Source: Anadara kagoshimensis | Taxonomy: Eukaryota; Mollusca; Bivalvia; Arcoida; Arcidae | DNA length: 64,000 nucleotides | Direction: 5' to 3' | NCBI GenBank assembly: GCA_021292105.1 | Contig: CM037861.1 | Span: forward strand, 51,486,920 to 51,550,919 | The notes under the pieces: model-generated | What the model was told of the DNA's origin: nothing | What the model saw: the letters and a program-made list of their open reading frames with translations, nothing else | Database searches by the model: none | Translations under genes and position numbers: made by a program | Part shown: piece by piece, positions 12,040-22,955 of the stretch | Layout: every line of letters starts with the position of its first letter | Numbering within the stretch: position 1 is the first letter of the stretch

Positions 12040-12295
12040 TTTGGTGCAAGCACTACTGATGAGGAATTGTATTCCGAAACAGCCACCTAGTGTTGTAAAA
12101 TTAATATGATGGGGACAGTATTCTGGAAGGGCTTTATAGTGTTGGAAAATTAAGACAAGAAAGAATTGTATTCCAAACTGGCTGTCATTAAGATAATGAG
12201 GAATTGCATTCTGAAAGGGCCGTCTAGTGCTTTAGAAATTAACATAATGAGGAATTGTATTCCAAAATGACCGTCTAGTGATTTTAAAACTAACA
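12040..12295. repeat. ~63-bp tandem repeat, about four degenerate copies
   Basis: The unit is marked by GAGGAATTGTATTCC followed by CCGTCTAGTG and AAATTAA. One isolated unit of the same sequence occurs at about 61815-61880, so the monomer is dispersed as well as tandem. Confidence 0.7.
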
Positions 12296-12299
12296 CAAG

Positions 12300-12790
12300 T
12301 ATAATATGTAATTATCTAAGATTTTCTTTAACTTAAATCTGGCAAATTTGATACAGTAAAAATTTAGTTAAATAAGATATTCTGGAATTTAAGGAGTCAT
12401 TTTGAAGATCACTTCAAGCTTTTTACATTTGTATTTAGTTTTGTCAAAAATGTTTATTCTAAGTTCCAGAGAAAATTTGCCTAAATTTGCTACATTTAGA
12501 TTAAGAAAAATCGTGGTTAAGAAACTATTATTAAACCAGGCCCTGGTTTCACAATCATTCATTTTCCTTATCTTAAATTTAGCAAATTTTGGTATTCTCT
12601 TTTTGGAAATATTGATGAATATTTTTGTCAAAACTGAATTCAAATGTTTTAAGCTTGAGATGATCTTAAAAATACTCCTTAAATTCCTGAAAATCTTGAA
12701 AATTAACAAAATTATGAAGATTTGAATTTTTGCGAGATTAAAGTTAAGGAAAATCATAGCTAAGGAATGATTGTGAAACCGGGGCCAGGG
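12300..12790. mobile_element. Foldback element with overlapping open frames on both strands
   Basis: The sequence reads as inverted copies around about 12537: TTTAGATTAAGAAAAATCG on the left and CTTATCTTAAATTTAGC on the right, ending with GATTGTGAAACCGGGGCC near 12775. The paired plus- and minus-strand frames of about 110-120 codons over the same bases are Ile/Leu/Lys/Phe-rich products of this symmetry, not genes. Related pieces lie near 13640, 13857 and 42620. Confidence 0.6.
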
Positions 12791-13259
12791 CCTGATGTAC
12801 TTTGTTTTATTGTTTTAATCACCATTGTTTTGGAACACTAATCCATTTGTACAGATACCTTGACAGTTTATGAAATAAATATCACATATAAACAAGAAAA
12901 TGATATATACATGTATATTGTTTTTGCATGGTTAAATGTTTTCATTGTGGAGAAGAATTCTAAAATTGGGAATGTGTGTACTTAAATTGTGAATCGTGTG
13001 TACATATCTGCAAACTAAATTAATATGGTGATTAAAATGTGCAAGTATGGCATGTTTTTTATTTTTATACAAAGTTTGCATTGTCTGTATGATAGATGAA
13101 TGTTGTATGTATGCATAGATGTATGAACTGTAAATGATGCAAATGTTTATTGTATAAATTTTTATTTTACTTATAAGAGAATTAAAGTAAGAATGTGAAA
13201 TTACATAATATTTTATTTACTTCTATCCATATAATGAATAACATTTTAAGATATACAAA
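12791..13259. other. AT-rich spacer
   Basis: No exon, RNA gene or clear repeat is seen; composition is strongly AT with ATG/TATG-rich simple sequence around 13080-13140. Confidence 0.4.
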
Positions 13260-14300
13260 TAAGTTGCCGACTCGGGGATATTGCAACCCTAGGATTTTAA
13301 AAACCTTTTAAAAGTTGTATGGCCGTCATCACTATTATTGTTGACAAGTATGATGCCAATATATCAAATATTATCTTGGATATATTGTGAATGTCCCATA
13401 GTTACATGTACATGTACTTTTGATTCCACAGACTGTGGTGTACTTAGCTCGGCAGGAGGTGCTAGCCATCCCTTCTCCCGAACACTTGGTGAAAATTCAT
13501 GTATTTAACTAATTTCAGCTTTCAAAATTCATTTTTTGCTTTTATGATTTGGACATGAACCGGTTTGTTTGTTTTTGATTTATGTAGGATTCTTAACAAC
13601 TTTGGTTTCTTATTTCAAGCCTCCATATAAACTTAATCCAGGTTCCAGTTCCACAAATTGTCAATCATTTCTTACCCAAGGTTTTCCCTATAAACCTAAA
13701 TCTGGTATATTTTGGCAATATTTATGGTACTACAAATTAAATACTGCTACAAAATTAAAGAGTAGATATAATTAACTTTGGTTGATCTTCAAAATGACAC
13801 ATAAAACCCATGAATACCTTCAGGAAAACTAGTTTCAATATTTTTTAGATACCGGATTTAAGTTAAGGGTAATCTTAGTTAAGAATTGATACTGAAACTG
13901 GGGCCACTAAGGCTATGGTATAGCTTGTTTCCACTACGACAAGCTGCTTCCAAATAAATTGTTGACTCAGAAATATTGCAAACCTAGGCTTATCCGGGCC
14001 CTCAAAAAGTTTTATGGCCGTCACCACAGTATTGTTGATAAGTTTGATGTCTCTGTGTTCAGGATTGCACTAGATATATCAGACGTCCCATTGTTCCATG
14101 TTCTTTTCACTCAATGAGACGGGTACGGATAGCTAAACGGCAGGCGCTTACCCTTCCTTCTGGACAACCCGGCTTAACTTCTGACATGGATAAGTATGTT
14201 TTTCATATACATCCAATTCCTAGGATTGAAGCTCAACCCAAACTCTTGGTTACGGTGGCTGTACCGACACAAAGTTTGGATCTATTGGTGGCTTGCCACT
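13260..14300 (+). repeat. Two copies of an interspersed repeat family (R1)
   Basis: Both copies, from about 13260 and 13950, share GATATTGCAACCCTAGG-like starts, ATGGCCGTCA, TTGATAAGTTTGATG and GACGTCCCATAGTTCC-like blocks. The best copy is on the minus strand at 17500-17885; others are at 22040-22195, 42705-42970 and 59410-59710. The family is unclassified, roughly 350-400 bp, with no coding frame. Confidence 0.65.
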
Positions 14301-15647
14301 GACAGCATGCGTCCTATAGGGGTTAAAAAGGAAAGATATTAAGCCAAGAGCCTCGTGATAAATTTATTAATGCCTTTAGCTAAACATGTGCAATTACAAT
14401 CAATAAATTGAGACCGGGTAATCTTTTTTGTCTCGGCCTATCGGTTTCCCGATTGTTATTTTTACATGGGAAGGCACTCCTGGAATCTATTATTAGATTG
14501 ATGCAATCGATCCCCGCTTGTATAGTCCGCGAGCATGTCTTCAGGTAAGATTTAAACTAATTTCTTTAAGTCCACAGGCACTTTGATCAGGTATAATAAT
14601 TATTATACAGTAAAAAATATTAAATCAATATATTAAATATGCTAGAAATATTTAAAATGCAATTAAATCGATTTATTTTGGATGCGTTTACTTCATAGTG
14701 ATGTTGGATAAAATGAAATAATAACATTAAGATATGATAATTATCATACCTGAACTAAAATACCTGTGGGCCCATCAGTTTGTCTGATATTTAAAACATG
14801 AACATGAGTCGCCTACAGTTGGTTGCTCAATATAAATGTATTGGTTCAAAAAATTTTTAAATCACTGTGAAGTGAGACATACAATATATACCATTTGTAC
14901 AGATGTGCATGAAACAACTCCCCATAATTTAAATTCTGGTTTTAATGTATAAATTATTTTGCTAGTCACTTTATTTTTTGTTTAATCCCTTCCTCGATTT
15001 TTACACATTGACACGCCATCAAAGTTAAGATAACCTCGATTTAATTATCGGAGGTACAAATAATTATATAATTGGTACTTAAAACACATAAGACGATGAT
15101 AAACAAAAACAATCAATGATGCCACTGATTATAAATGCTATTGAATTATAAACATTTTTAATTAACATTTATTTTCACTGGCATTTAAGTGAAACATATG
15201 TGAAGATATTTTGGCTGGCCTTTCTTCCGCTTTTAGCACATGTTAAACTAATCTGTTTTTTCTCGGCCTTTGTTTTTCCTTATTGTTATTTTCAACATGG
15301 TAGTATACTCAGATCCATCACTTAGTTTGAAAAAAACATGGATAACAGTCGGGTAACTCGGTTGCTGTATCAATGCATTGGTTCATAATTATTTGTGACA
15401 TACATTGTGTCCACTTGCACGGATGTACATGAAGTAACTCCCCGAAATTAAATTCTGGTTTAAAAATATTTATTTTTTCCTGGTTTCAACTTTTGTTTAA
15501 CCCCTTCCCCCCAACAATTTTTCACATTGTTGAGTCAACATTTTTAAACCCCAATTCAATGTGCTGGAGGTGGTACAGAAGGTACACATTAATATAACAT
15601 TGATACTTAATACACATGTCAGATACCACTTTGAATTTAATCATAAA

Positions 15648-15830
15648 TACAGTCCAATCTGCCATAAAGGCCACCTTTATATATGGGCCACCTGCTTATA
15701 AAGGCCAGTAGAATTGTATTCCAATTGTTTGTTATTTATATTATTAGAACCTGTATATGAGGGTCACCTGCCCATAAAGGCCACTTTTACTGGTACCCTT
15801 GGGTGACCTTAATAGACAGGTTTGACTGTA
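15648..15830. mobile_element. ~180-bp MITE with TACAGTC ends
   Basis: The ends TACAGTCCAATCTGCC and GGTTTGACTGTA are inverted. It belongs to the family at 5942-6124 and lies inside the second unit of the 14.4-16.9 kb array. Confidence 0.7.
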
Positions 15831-16013
15831 CATTCAAAAAGTGGTATACATGACCGTGATGTATACGAGTCGCAGATAAAAGCCTAATGGTGCTATTGAT
15901 TACCAATAATAATAATAATAATCACACAGAAATTATCTTTAAGTTTTAATAAGTTAATCATATCGATTTTCACTGGTATTTAAATGAAACCAAAAGTCCA
16001 TTACCGGTATATA

Positions 16014-16062
16014 TATATGTGTGGTGTGTGTGTGTGTGTGGTGTGTGTGTGTGTGTGTGTGG
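16014..16062. repeat. (TG)n microsatellite
   Basis: About 45 bp of GT/TG dinucleotides interrupted by GG. A similar pure (GT)n tract occurs at about 32450-32482. Confidence 0.9.
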
Positions 16063-16899
16063 ACGTTTTGGCTGGCCTTTCTTTAATTTCGTACTGCAGT
16101 GGAACTTGTTAAAATAATCTTTTTGTCTCGGCCTCTCGGTTTCCCGATTGTTATTTTTGACATGGGAAGGAGTGCCTGGATTCTATTTTTAGAATTTTGC
16201 AATCGATCCATACATGTATAGTTCTAGCGAGCATGTCTTCAGTTAAGGATAACTGATTTTCTTATTGACTAAAGTTGGTGTAGATCTATCACTTACGGAT
16301 ACAAGAAGTTTGAAAAAACATGAACACATGTCGAGGTTGGTTGAAGAAACTCGGTCGCATTGAATTATAATTTTTAAATTATTAAAATATGAGACATGCA
16401 ATGTATCTTATCTGTGTTGATGCACATGTAATTACTCACCATATATGAATTGTGGTTTTGATTTATTTAATTATTTTCTGGGTCGCTTAACCTTTGTTTA
16501 ATGCCCCTTGATTCTTCACATTGATAGGCCATCATTTTAACCCCAAGTTAATTGCGGTGGGTGGTTTGCAAGGTACAGGTGTTACAAATTAATATGATAT
16601 CGGTATTTAATACACGGGCCGAATACAAATGCATAATAAGACCACTGATTTGAAATATATAAACACAGACGTTATCAATTCATTTCTGTATAATAATGCA
16701 GTTTTCATAAGTTATCAATCAATATTGATTTTCAGTGGCATTTAAGTGAAACATGTTTACGCTGATCTTTCTTCTACTTATAGCACATGTTTGATCTATT
16801 TTTGTCTCGGTTTCCCAATTGTTAATTTTTGACATGGGAATGCACTCCTTGCATCTATCTTTAGATTGATGCAATCGAATGATGTAATATTGATAGGTA

Positions 16900-17480
16900 A
16901 TGACTAAATACCTAATAACACTTGTACATCTAATCAACAACAATAATAATAATAACAATAATAATACCGATAACAATTCATGCATCTGGACAAGAAATAA
17001 GTATAATAATTGGGGTACATTTAGAATTCATCCTGTCCATCTGTCCAACAGTCTTTAAACAAAGACTGATAATTCTTAATGTTAATAGACAAGATAAAAC
17101 ATACTTAATGCATTCACCAACTTTATTGTAATCTATATTTTTCCATATAGTCATTTTCTAAGTCCAGTTTCCAGTTTTCTGTCAACGTTGTAGTAAAGAA
17201 TACTGTAATACATACATAATGCATTCTGCATCTTTATTATCTATATATTTTCCAGAGTCATTGTATAAATTTGTCAATTTTGTAGTAAAGAATATTGTAA
17301 TTTTGTTTATTCTAACATTATAGCCGCAAAACTAGTAATGATTGGTTGTTTAGTGACCCTGATATTGTTCATATATTTATGATATATTTTATCAACAAAA
17401 TCTCTTTTTATAGGTGTTATATGCGTGTTTGTCATGTGGATATGTATGTACACGGAGTGTTTCAATTTATAATTTTAATG
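16900..17480. other. Spacer with AAT microsatellite, no gene seen
   Basis: An AAT/AAC-rich trinucleotide tract at about 16938-16968 is followed by AT-rich sequence with a weak internal duplication (CATACTTAATGCATTC and CATACATAATGCATTC, about 120 bp apart). No exon is supported. Confidence 0.45.
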
Positions 17481-17499
17481 TATAAAAATGATTGATTAT

Positions 17500-17885
17500 T
17501 ATTAATGAGGTGTCTCGATTGACAATAAAATCAAAAACAAACATACTAATCCATGTCCAAATCACGTTCCAGAAGCAAAGAAAAAACTGACAAGTTCGGT
17601 TAGACACGTGAACTTCCACCAGGGAAGTGAGGCCAGGTGCACCAAGCACCTCTTGTTAAGCTAGCTACACCCGCCACGTGTGTAATTAAAATTGTGTGAA
17701 AGGAACATGGAACTATGGGACGTCAAATATAACCAGGGCAATCTTGGACACAGGGACATCAAACTTATCAACAATGCTGTGATGACTTAAAACTTTTAGA
17801 GGGCCTTGATAAGCCTAGGCTTGCAATATTCCTGAGTCAACAATTTATTTGCAAGCAGCCTGCTTCGTTGTACAAAGTTCCTGTA
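17500..17885 (-). repeat. R1 interspersed repeat, best copy
   Basis: On the minus strand it runs from TTGTTGACTCAGGAATATTG through ATCAAGGCCCTC, GACGTCCCATAGTTCC, AACAAGAGGTGCTTGG and TGAGGCCAGG-type blocks to ACATGGATTAGTATGTTTG. A partial second copy follows at 18005-18125. The ends are not clear inverted repeats. Confidence 0.65.
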
Positions 17886-19542
17886 GTAGGAACAATCTCT
17901 ACCATAACGTATTAATTGGGAAACAAATACACCATAAGCAGGAGAAGCAAGTATATTGTTGCGTAAAAACGGAAAATTGACTATAGATACAATTAATACC
18001 TTTCATCAAAAACAAACATACTAATCCATGTTCAAATACAATCCAGAAGCAAATTAATAACTTTAAAAACGACAAGTTAGGTTAAACAAGCGACCTTCCA
18101 CCAGGAAAGTGAGACTGGATACTCTGGAATGGTAAACGAATATAAATCTATTCAACCATAAAATGTTGTCAGAACACTGTAGCCATAGATTCAATGTAAT
18201 ATATATAAAAGGGGAATTGGTAGCAATCTTTAGGCATTATCTCCCTTATTAGACAACCATACCGCGAATGCTCTGTATACCGCATACGACACATACATAC
18301 GCCGTATGGATACATATACAAGCCACTCTACAGTAACAATGTTTTATAATGCACACATATTATATATTTACCCTTACGTGTTCAAACAAGATATATTGGT
18401 TATAGGTTATAAATTAATACACTTGTTGTATTGGATACATATGCAAGGGTTATGTCAATTGAATTAGATAAAATCACTCTATAAATATGTTGGATTTTGT
18501 TTAGATTCAGTGCGTGGTCTTGAGGCAGACAATATTGACCTATCAGTTTGATCTTTCTTGGGGAATTTACATATAGAAGGATCAATATTAATTCAATGAG
18601 GAATCGCAGTTAATGTATAACAATCTACGTTTTATATGATGTAGCCGGCAAAATAAACATCCATATTCCCTGTATGTTCATGTAGTGGTCTAAACAAAAT
18701 TTAAAATTAAAGGTCAAGTGAAGAGGTCAATGTTGTTAGCCTATACCTAGTTTGTTGATTCTAACTCTTGGTACTACTATGATTCTTATTGTTATGGTTT
18801 ATTTTAATATACGAAATAAAAAGAGAATGGTGATGGTGATGATGTAATTTTCCTCATTTAAAATATTAAGCAATTGATTAAACTGTTTAAGATATCATAA
18901 GGTGAAATGACGGGCGATTATAGGGTCAGGAAGTATACATTATATTGCGTCTGTACTATTTTAGAACAACACGCGGTGAGATTTACTAGAAGGCAGATTG
19001 CAGGCATGCAAGGGAAGTATATCGGAGGTTAGATATCAAGTGTGATTTGTCGTTACTGATTCTTTTTATTTTGTTTATTATTCATTTACATATTTTATTT
19101 TTTATCTGATTAGATATCGTCTTCTTAAGACGGAAGTCCCATTTGTTTCATCAACAGTAGGGCTATTGATAATGTTGTACATTAGGTCTTGAAAACGCTT
19201 AAAATTACAATTTAGCTTCTTCTTTTTTTAATTTCATAAACTTTACCATGTAAATTGTTTTCGATACATAGGTTGAAATAAATTCGGGATTGGGTTTAGT
19301 TTTTTTGAACGAAGTACCGTAAGGTATAGATGTAACCTGTCATTTTGATATTTACAGTTAAAAAAGGACAAATGTCATATCGAGGATCCTTTTTCGCCTT
19401 ATCCAAACTGATCTGTATAACTGTATAGACCAAAACGTTAAACAGTGACAATCATAACCCAATCACATTTTACGGGGGATCAAAGTAGGTATCGACAAAG
19501 GAAGGTTATTCGTGATTTTGATATTTTCATATTTAAAACCGA

Positions 19543-19760
19543 TTTTGAATTTTAGTGTTGCTACATAATTTTGTTACTTAATGATAACAAAAAATAACTT
19601 TGTACTCATTTTTAAAATAAAATCTTTAAAATTATAAATTTTAGGCGAAAGACCTAATATTGTTTATTAAAATAAAATATTTCAAGGATTTTTCAAAATT
19701 GATTACAAAGTTGTGTTTTCCTATCATTAAGTGACATAACTAGTAACACTAAAAGTCAAA
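19543..19760. mobile_element. ~218-bp foldback MITE
   Basis: The left arm (TTTTAGTGTTGCTAC, then TTGTTACTTAATGATA) is the reverse complement of the right arm (TATCATTAAGTGACATAAC, AGTAACACTAAAA). It lies in a segment present in duplication copy A but absent from copy B, consistent with insertion after the duplication. A single arm of the same family is at about 35930-35975. Confidence 0.65.
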
Positions 19761-20536
19761 CATAATATTTATGAATACATTACAGAATTTCTTCCTCTGC
19801 TGAAACCCATTTTCATCACACTTAAAAAATCTAACGGATAATTCATATAAACATTGTGATTAATACTTGTAATAAAAAGACAATTACTATGATCATTATC
19901 CTAGTGACAATCCCTGTACTATTTATAAATGAAATAAAAATGTTTATGATCATTTACACCACTCGTGAACATGTAAAATAATGGCATGGTGGTTAAATGA
20001 TTTAAAGTTACATCTGTAATGTTATGTTATGTTAAGTTGAAATAACCTTTACTTAGTTTGTGTGATAATTAAAAAAGGGGGGTACATACCAATTTATACA
20101 TTTTTATCATACTTTCTAAGTATCCAACCAGATGAAAGTCGTTTTTGGCATAGAATACAGATTGTGCGATTCCTCTTGTTCGCTATATTGACAACATGAT
20201 ATACTAGTATCTTAATATAATTTTACATAATATCTATAAAGTTTCTGGAAAAAATGTTAAACATGTTAAAATAATATTTTAGTAGTTATAAATGAAATAC
20301 TACAAAAACCACGAGTATTATTTGAATATTTACTAGATCGTCTTATCATTGTAACGTTGAAATAGAAATTTAGTTTTGTGTGCTGAAAGTGCATACGGGT
20401 ATGAGGTTAATGTGTTACGTTTAGATACTAGTAAATGTAGTCAGTACACGTAGTGTCAGTACACGGTACATGTGATATTAGAGAACCATCCGCTCCTTTT
20501 GTTCTTTATAACATACATAGTAAATCTTTATTTGAT

Positions 20537-20552
20537 ATGGATTATTTCAAAG
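20537..20552 (+). CDS. Candidate alternative first coding exon 1A of locus 2 (duplicated copy)
   Basis: ATG at 20537 in a strong context (GATATGG) encodes Met-Asp-Tyr-Phe-Lys plus one base, followed by donor GTTTGT. This matches exon 1B at 28502 exactly and leaves phase 1, as required by the ectodomain exon at 30750. An in-frame upstream ATG at 20453 also exists, but the short start gives a better signal peptide. It may be a relic rather than a used exon, being 10 kb upstream. Confidence 0.4.
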
Positions 20553-20565
20553 GTTTGTGTTACTT

Positions 20566-20570
<5 letters not shown>

Positions 20571-20597
<27 letters not shown>

Positions 20598-20632
20598 TAT
20601 TATTTATTTATTTATTTATTTTATTTATTTTT
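20571..20632. repeat. (TTTA)n microsatellite beside exon 1A donor
   Basis: About 15 TTTA units start some 20 bp after the exon 1A donor. The homologous place after exon 1B (28531-28630) carries an expanded version. Confidence 0.9.
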
Positions 20633-20753
20633 TTAACTGTACTAACTGCTTTATGATGTGTTGAATAGAAATTGAGTAAGAATCGATCATGAGTAAAGGA
20701 TGAAACTTTAAACATATTTCTTCTTAGCATGTGAAACAAAATAAAAATATATG

Positions 20754-21917
20754 AAGTGTAAAATGTGACTGGATTAGACCCTTGGGCTGGATTGGACTCT
20801 TGGATTCCATTGCACTCTTGGTGTAAAATGTGGAATAGATTGGACCCTTGGACTGAATTGGACTATTGGACTGGACTCTTAGACTGAACTCATAGACTAG
20901 ACTATTGGATTGGACTGTTGTATTGTTGAACTTTGTTTTTCTTTTACATTTTTTTAACTTTTGATCATTTGTTATTAAACAAAGAGATTTTTTCAAAGTA
21001 TTGTGTCACTCAAATTCAGTTGTGACTTGTTGATTATTACATTACTTACTACAATGTTAAATTTTCTCTTAATTACAATGTATCTTATTTCCAAATGGAA
21101 TCGGTTATCAAATGTCATTTATCAAGTGAATGTTTTTGGTTAGAGATTTTTTGACATTTGAAAAGCCACACATGTTAGGTCGGAAAGTTTAAGGTGATGA
21201 TAGTCCATGCCTTTTGAGACATTTTTCACTTGAAGCATGAACTGTGCAGATAACATCACAACAGCTTAAATACTAATTATAAACAACAGCTGTAGAAAAC
21301 TATGCAATATGATACTATTTATGAAACTATACTACCACTGTCAGTAGTAAAACTTTTAAATTTATGTTTAATGATTCTATGTACCATAAATAAAAATATA
21401 ATAAGTTTTAGTAAATTTAATTAATGTATTCATTTATTTCACATGGTTTTTTAAATTAATTGAATAATTATCATATGTATTACTAGTATATCACCGAATA
21501 CTGTAATTGTTATCCTAAAGTTGTCAACATGTTATCTTACTTAGTATCAGTTTCTGTGGTTTTAAAATTTCATCAGTCTGTCGCCATTCTAGATAAACAT
21601 TAAGGAGAAAAAAATGTGCAACCTTTTACGACTTGTGTCATTTTAAGATAAGGCAAACAATATGAAATAAATACTTATCGCCCATGGTAGCTGTATTTTC
21701 CTTTGGGTGCTTATATAAAGAACATACATCAGTAGTAGATATTTGGTTTTGATATAATCTGGTTTTATTTTAGAATTATTTAAAAAAAAAATGTAAAGTC
21801 CAATTTTAAGTTCAGTCCACGATTCCAACCAAGAGTCCAATCCAAGATCCAATCCACGAGTCCAGTCTAAGAGTCCAATCCAGTCCAAGAGTCCAATCCA
21901 ATCCACATTTTACACTT
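20754..21917. mobile_element. ~1.16-kb foldback element with subterminal minisatellites
   Basis: The ends are AAGTGTAAAATGTG and its reverse complement CACATTTTACACTTT. Just inside each end is a minisatellite based on GGATTGGACTCTTGGA (20770-20930), and its reverse complement (21800-21902). The middle is AT-rich and non-coding. It lies exactly between the two copies of the segmental duplication. Confidence 0.65.
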
Positions 21918-22039
21918 TGCCTTAAATGTGCAGTGAGTGCTCTATCAGCAAAGATTATACCGCATACAACACACTATCATCTTACTTAGTACTTCGAAAA
22001 ACACTTTATCCACTTTAAAACTAGATATTATTAAATTAT

Positions 22040-22195
22040 GTAGCTAGCCAAACAGGAGGTGTCCACCCTGCTGGAGCACCCGGCCTCACTTCCTTGGTGG
22101 CAATTCACCTGTTTCACTGAATTTTCCAACTTCAAGGTTTTCACTTTGCTTTGGGATTTTGGTTTGGACATGGATTGGTATGTTTGTTTTATTAA
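22040..22195 (+). repeat. R1 repeat fragment
   Basis: It contains CAGGAGGTGTCCACCC, GGAGCACCCGGCCTCACTTC and ACATGGATTGGTATGTTTG, matching the right part of the family seen at 42705-42970. Confidence 0.6.
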
Positions 22196-22514
22196 GGTTG
22201 CCACGAACACATTATTAAACATATAGTTGTTATAAGCATGTATATTATTGACATTTTGTCGACAAACTATCTTTTTACGGGCGTACATGTTCAAACAAGA
22301 TATATTGCATCCGAGTTATAAATTAATACATGTGTCGAATTGGATACATGTGCAAGGATTATGTCAATTGAATTACATAAAATCACTCTATAAACGTGTT
22401 AAATTTTGATTATTTAGATTCAATACGTCTTGGTAATATTGACCTATCCGTTTGACCTTTCTTAAGGATTTTTCATATAGTAGGATCCATCCAACTTGGC
22501 AAGGGTTTCCAATT

Positions 22515-22955
22515 CAATTCAATTCAATTTTATTCGTCAAAACAGCTCAGCCACTCACACTGGGTGGTACATGAGGGCATACTATAAAACACATATTTAC
22601 AATGACAGATTGACATTATCTACATACAAAGTATAACAATACATATGAGTAATAACATTAGAACTTGTTATAACCGTATAATAAATTTAACTACAGTTAT
22701 AGCTATAGTATTTACAAAATGTACTACTTTAAATAATAATAATTCAGCAAGCAAACAACTGAGATATCGAAAATATAATGGCTGTTACCTTCATGATGAA
22801 TGAATAAAAGAATTACGAAAACAATTTGTAAATTTGAGACAGAAATATACTAACATTTGAAAGTAATTTAATATTAAATTGCGAAAGCATTGTACACATT
22901 TTATGGACACTTTGGTTTTGAAGGAAATACCTAGGAATATACTAGGTAATACATA
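22515..22955 (-). mobile_element. Probable 5'-truncated LINE 3' end
   Basis: The insertion is missing from duplication copy A. It begins on the plus strand with AATTCAATTCAATTTTATTC, which in reverse reads as a poly-ATTGAATT-type 3' tail seen in CR1/RTE-like LINEs. No reverse transcriptase domain is present, so the class is inference. Confidence 0.45.

Larger units (their letters stand above)
14395..16890. repeat. Decayed tandem array of ~0.8-kb units
   Basis: Three full units and part of a fourth start near 14395, 15221, 16066 and 16761. Each begins around TTTTGTCTCGGCC and CCCGATTGTTATTTTT and continues through ACATGGGAAGG, CAATCGATCC, GAGACATACAAT and ATGAAACAACTCCCC-type blocks in the same order. 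Units diverge by many substitutions and indels, and one was invaded by the MITE at 15648. No reading frame is conserved between units. Confidence 0.65.
18255..20750 (+). repeat. Segmental duplication copy A (promoter/first-exon unit of locus 2)
   Basis: Blocks of 18255-20750 reappear in order in 21937-28745: AACAAGATATATTG (18386 and 22293), AAATTCGGGATTGG (19281 and 23551), CATATCGAGG (19377 and 27694) and a nearly identical stretch at 20280-20560 and 28225-28525. The two copies are directly repeated and adjacent, so this looks like a tandem duplication later altered by insertions. Copy A ends close to the candidate first exon at 20537-20552. Confidence 0.75.

Noticed and set aside
12389..12757. 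122- and 107-codon frames on opposite strands
   Set aside because: They come from an AT-rich foldback sequence; both are low-complexity Ile/Leu/Lys/Phe and no splice or domain support exists.
17467..17649. 60-codon minus-strand frame
   Set aside because: Lies in the R1 interspersed repeat; other copies do not keep the frame.
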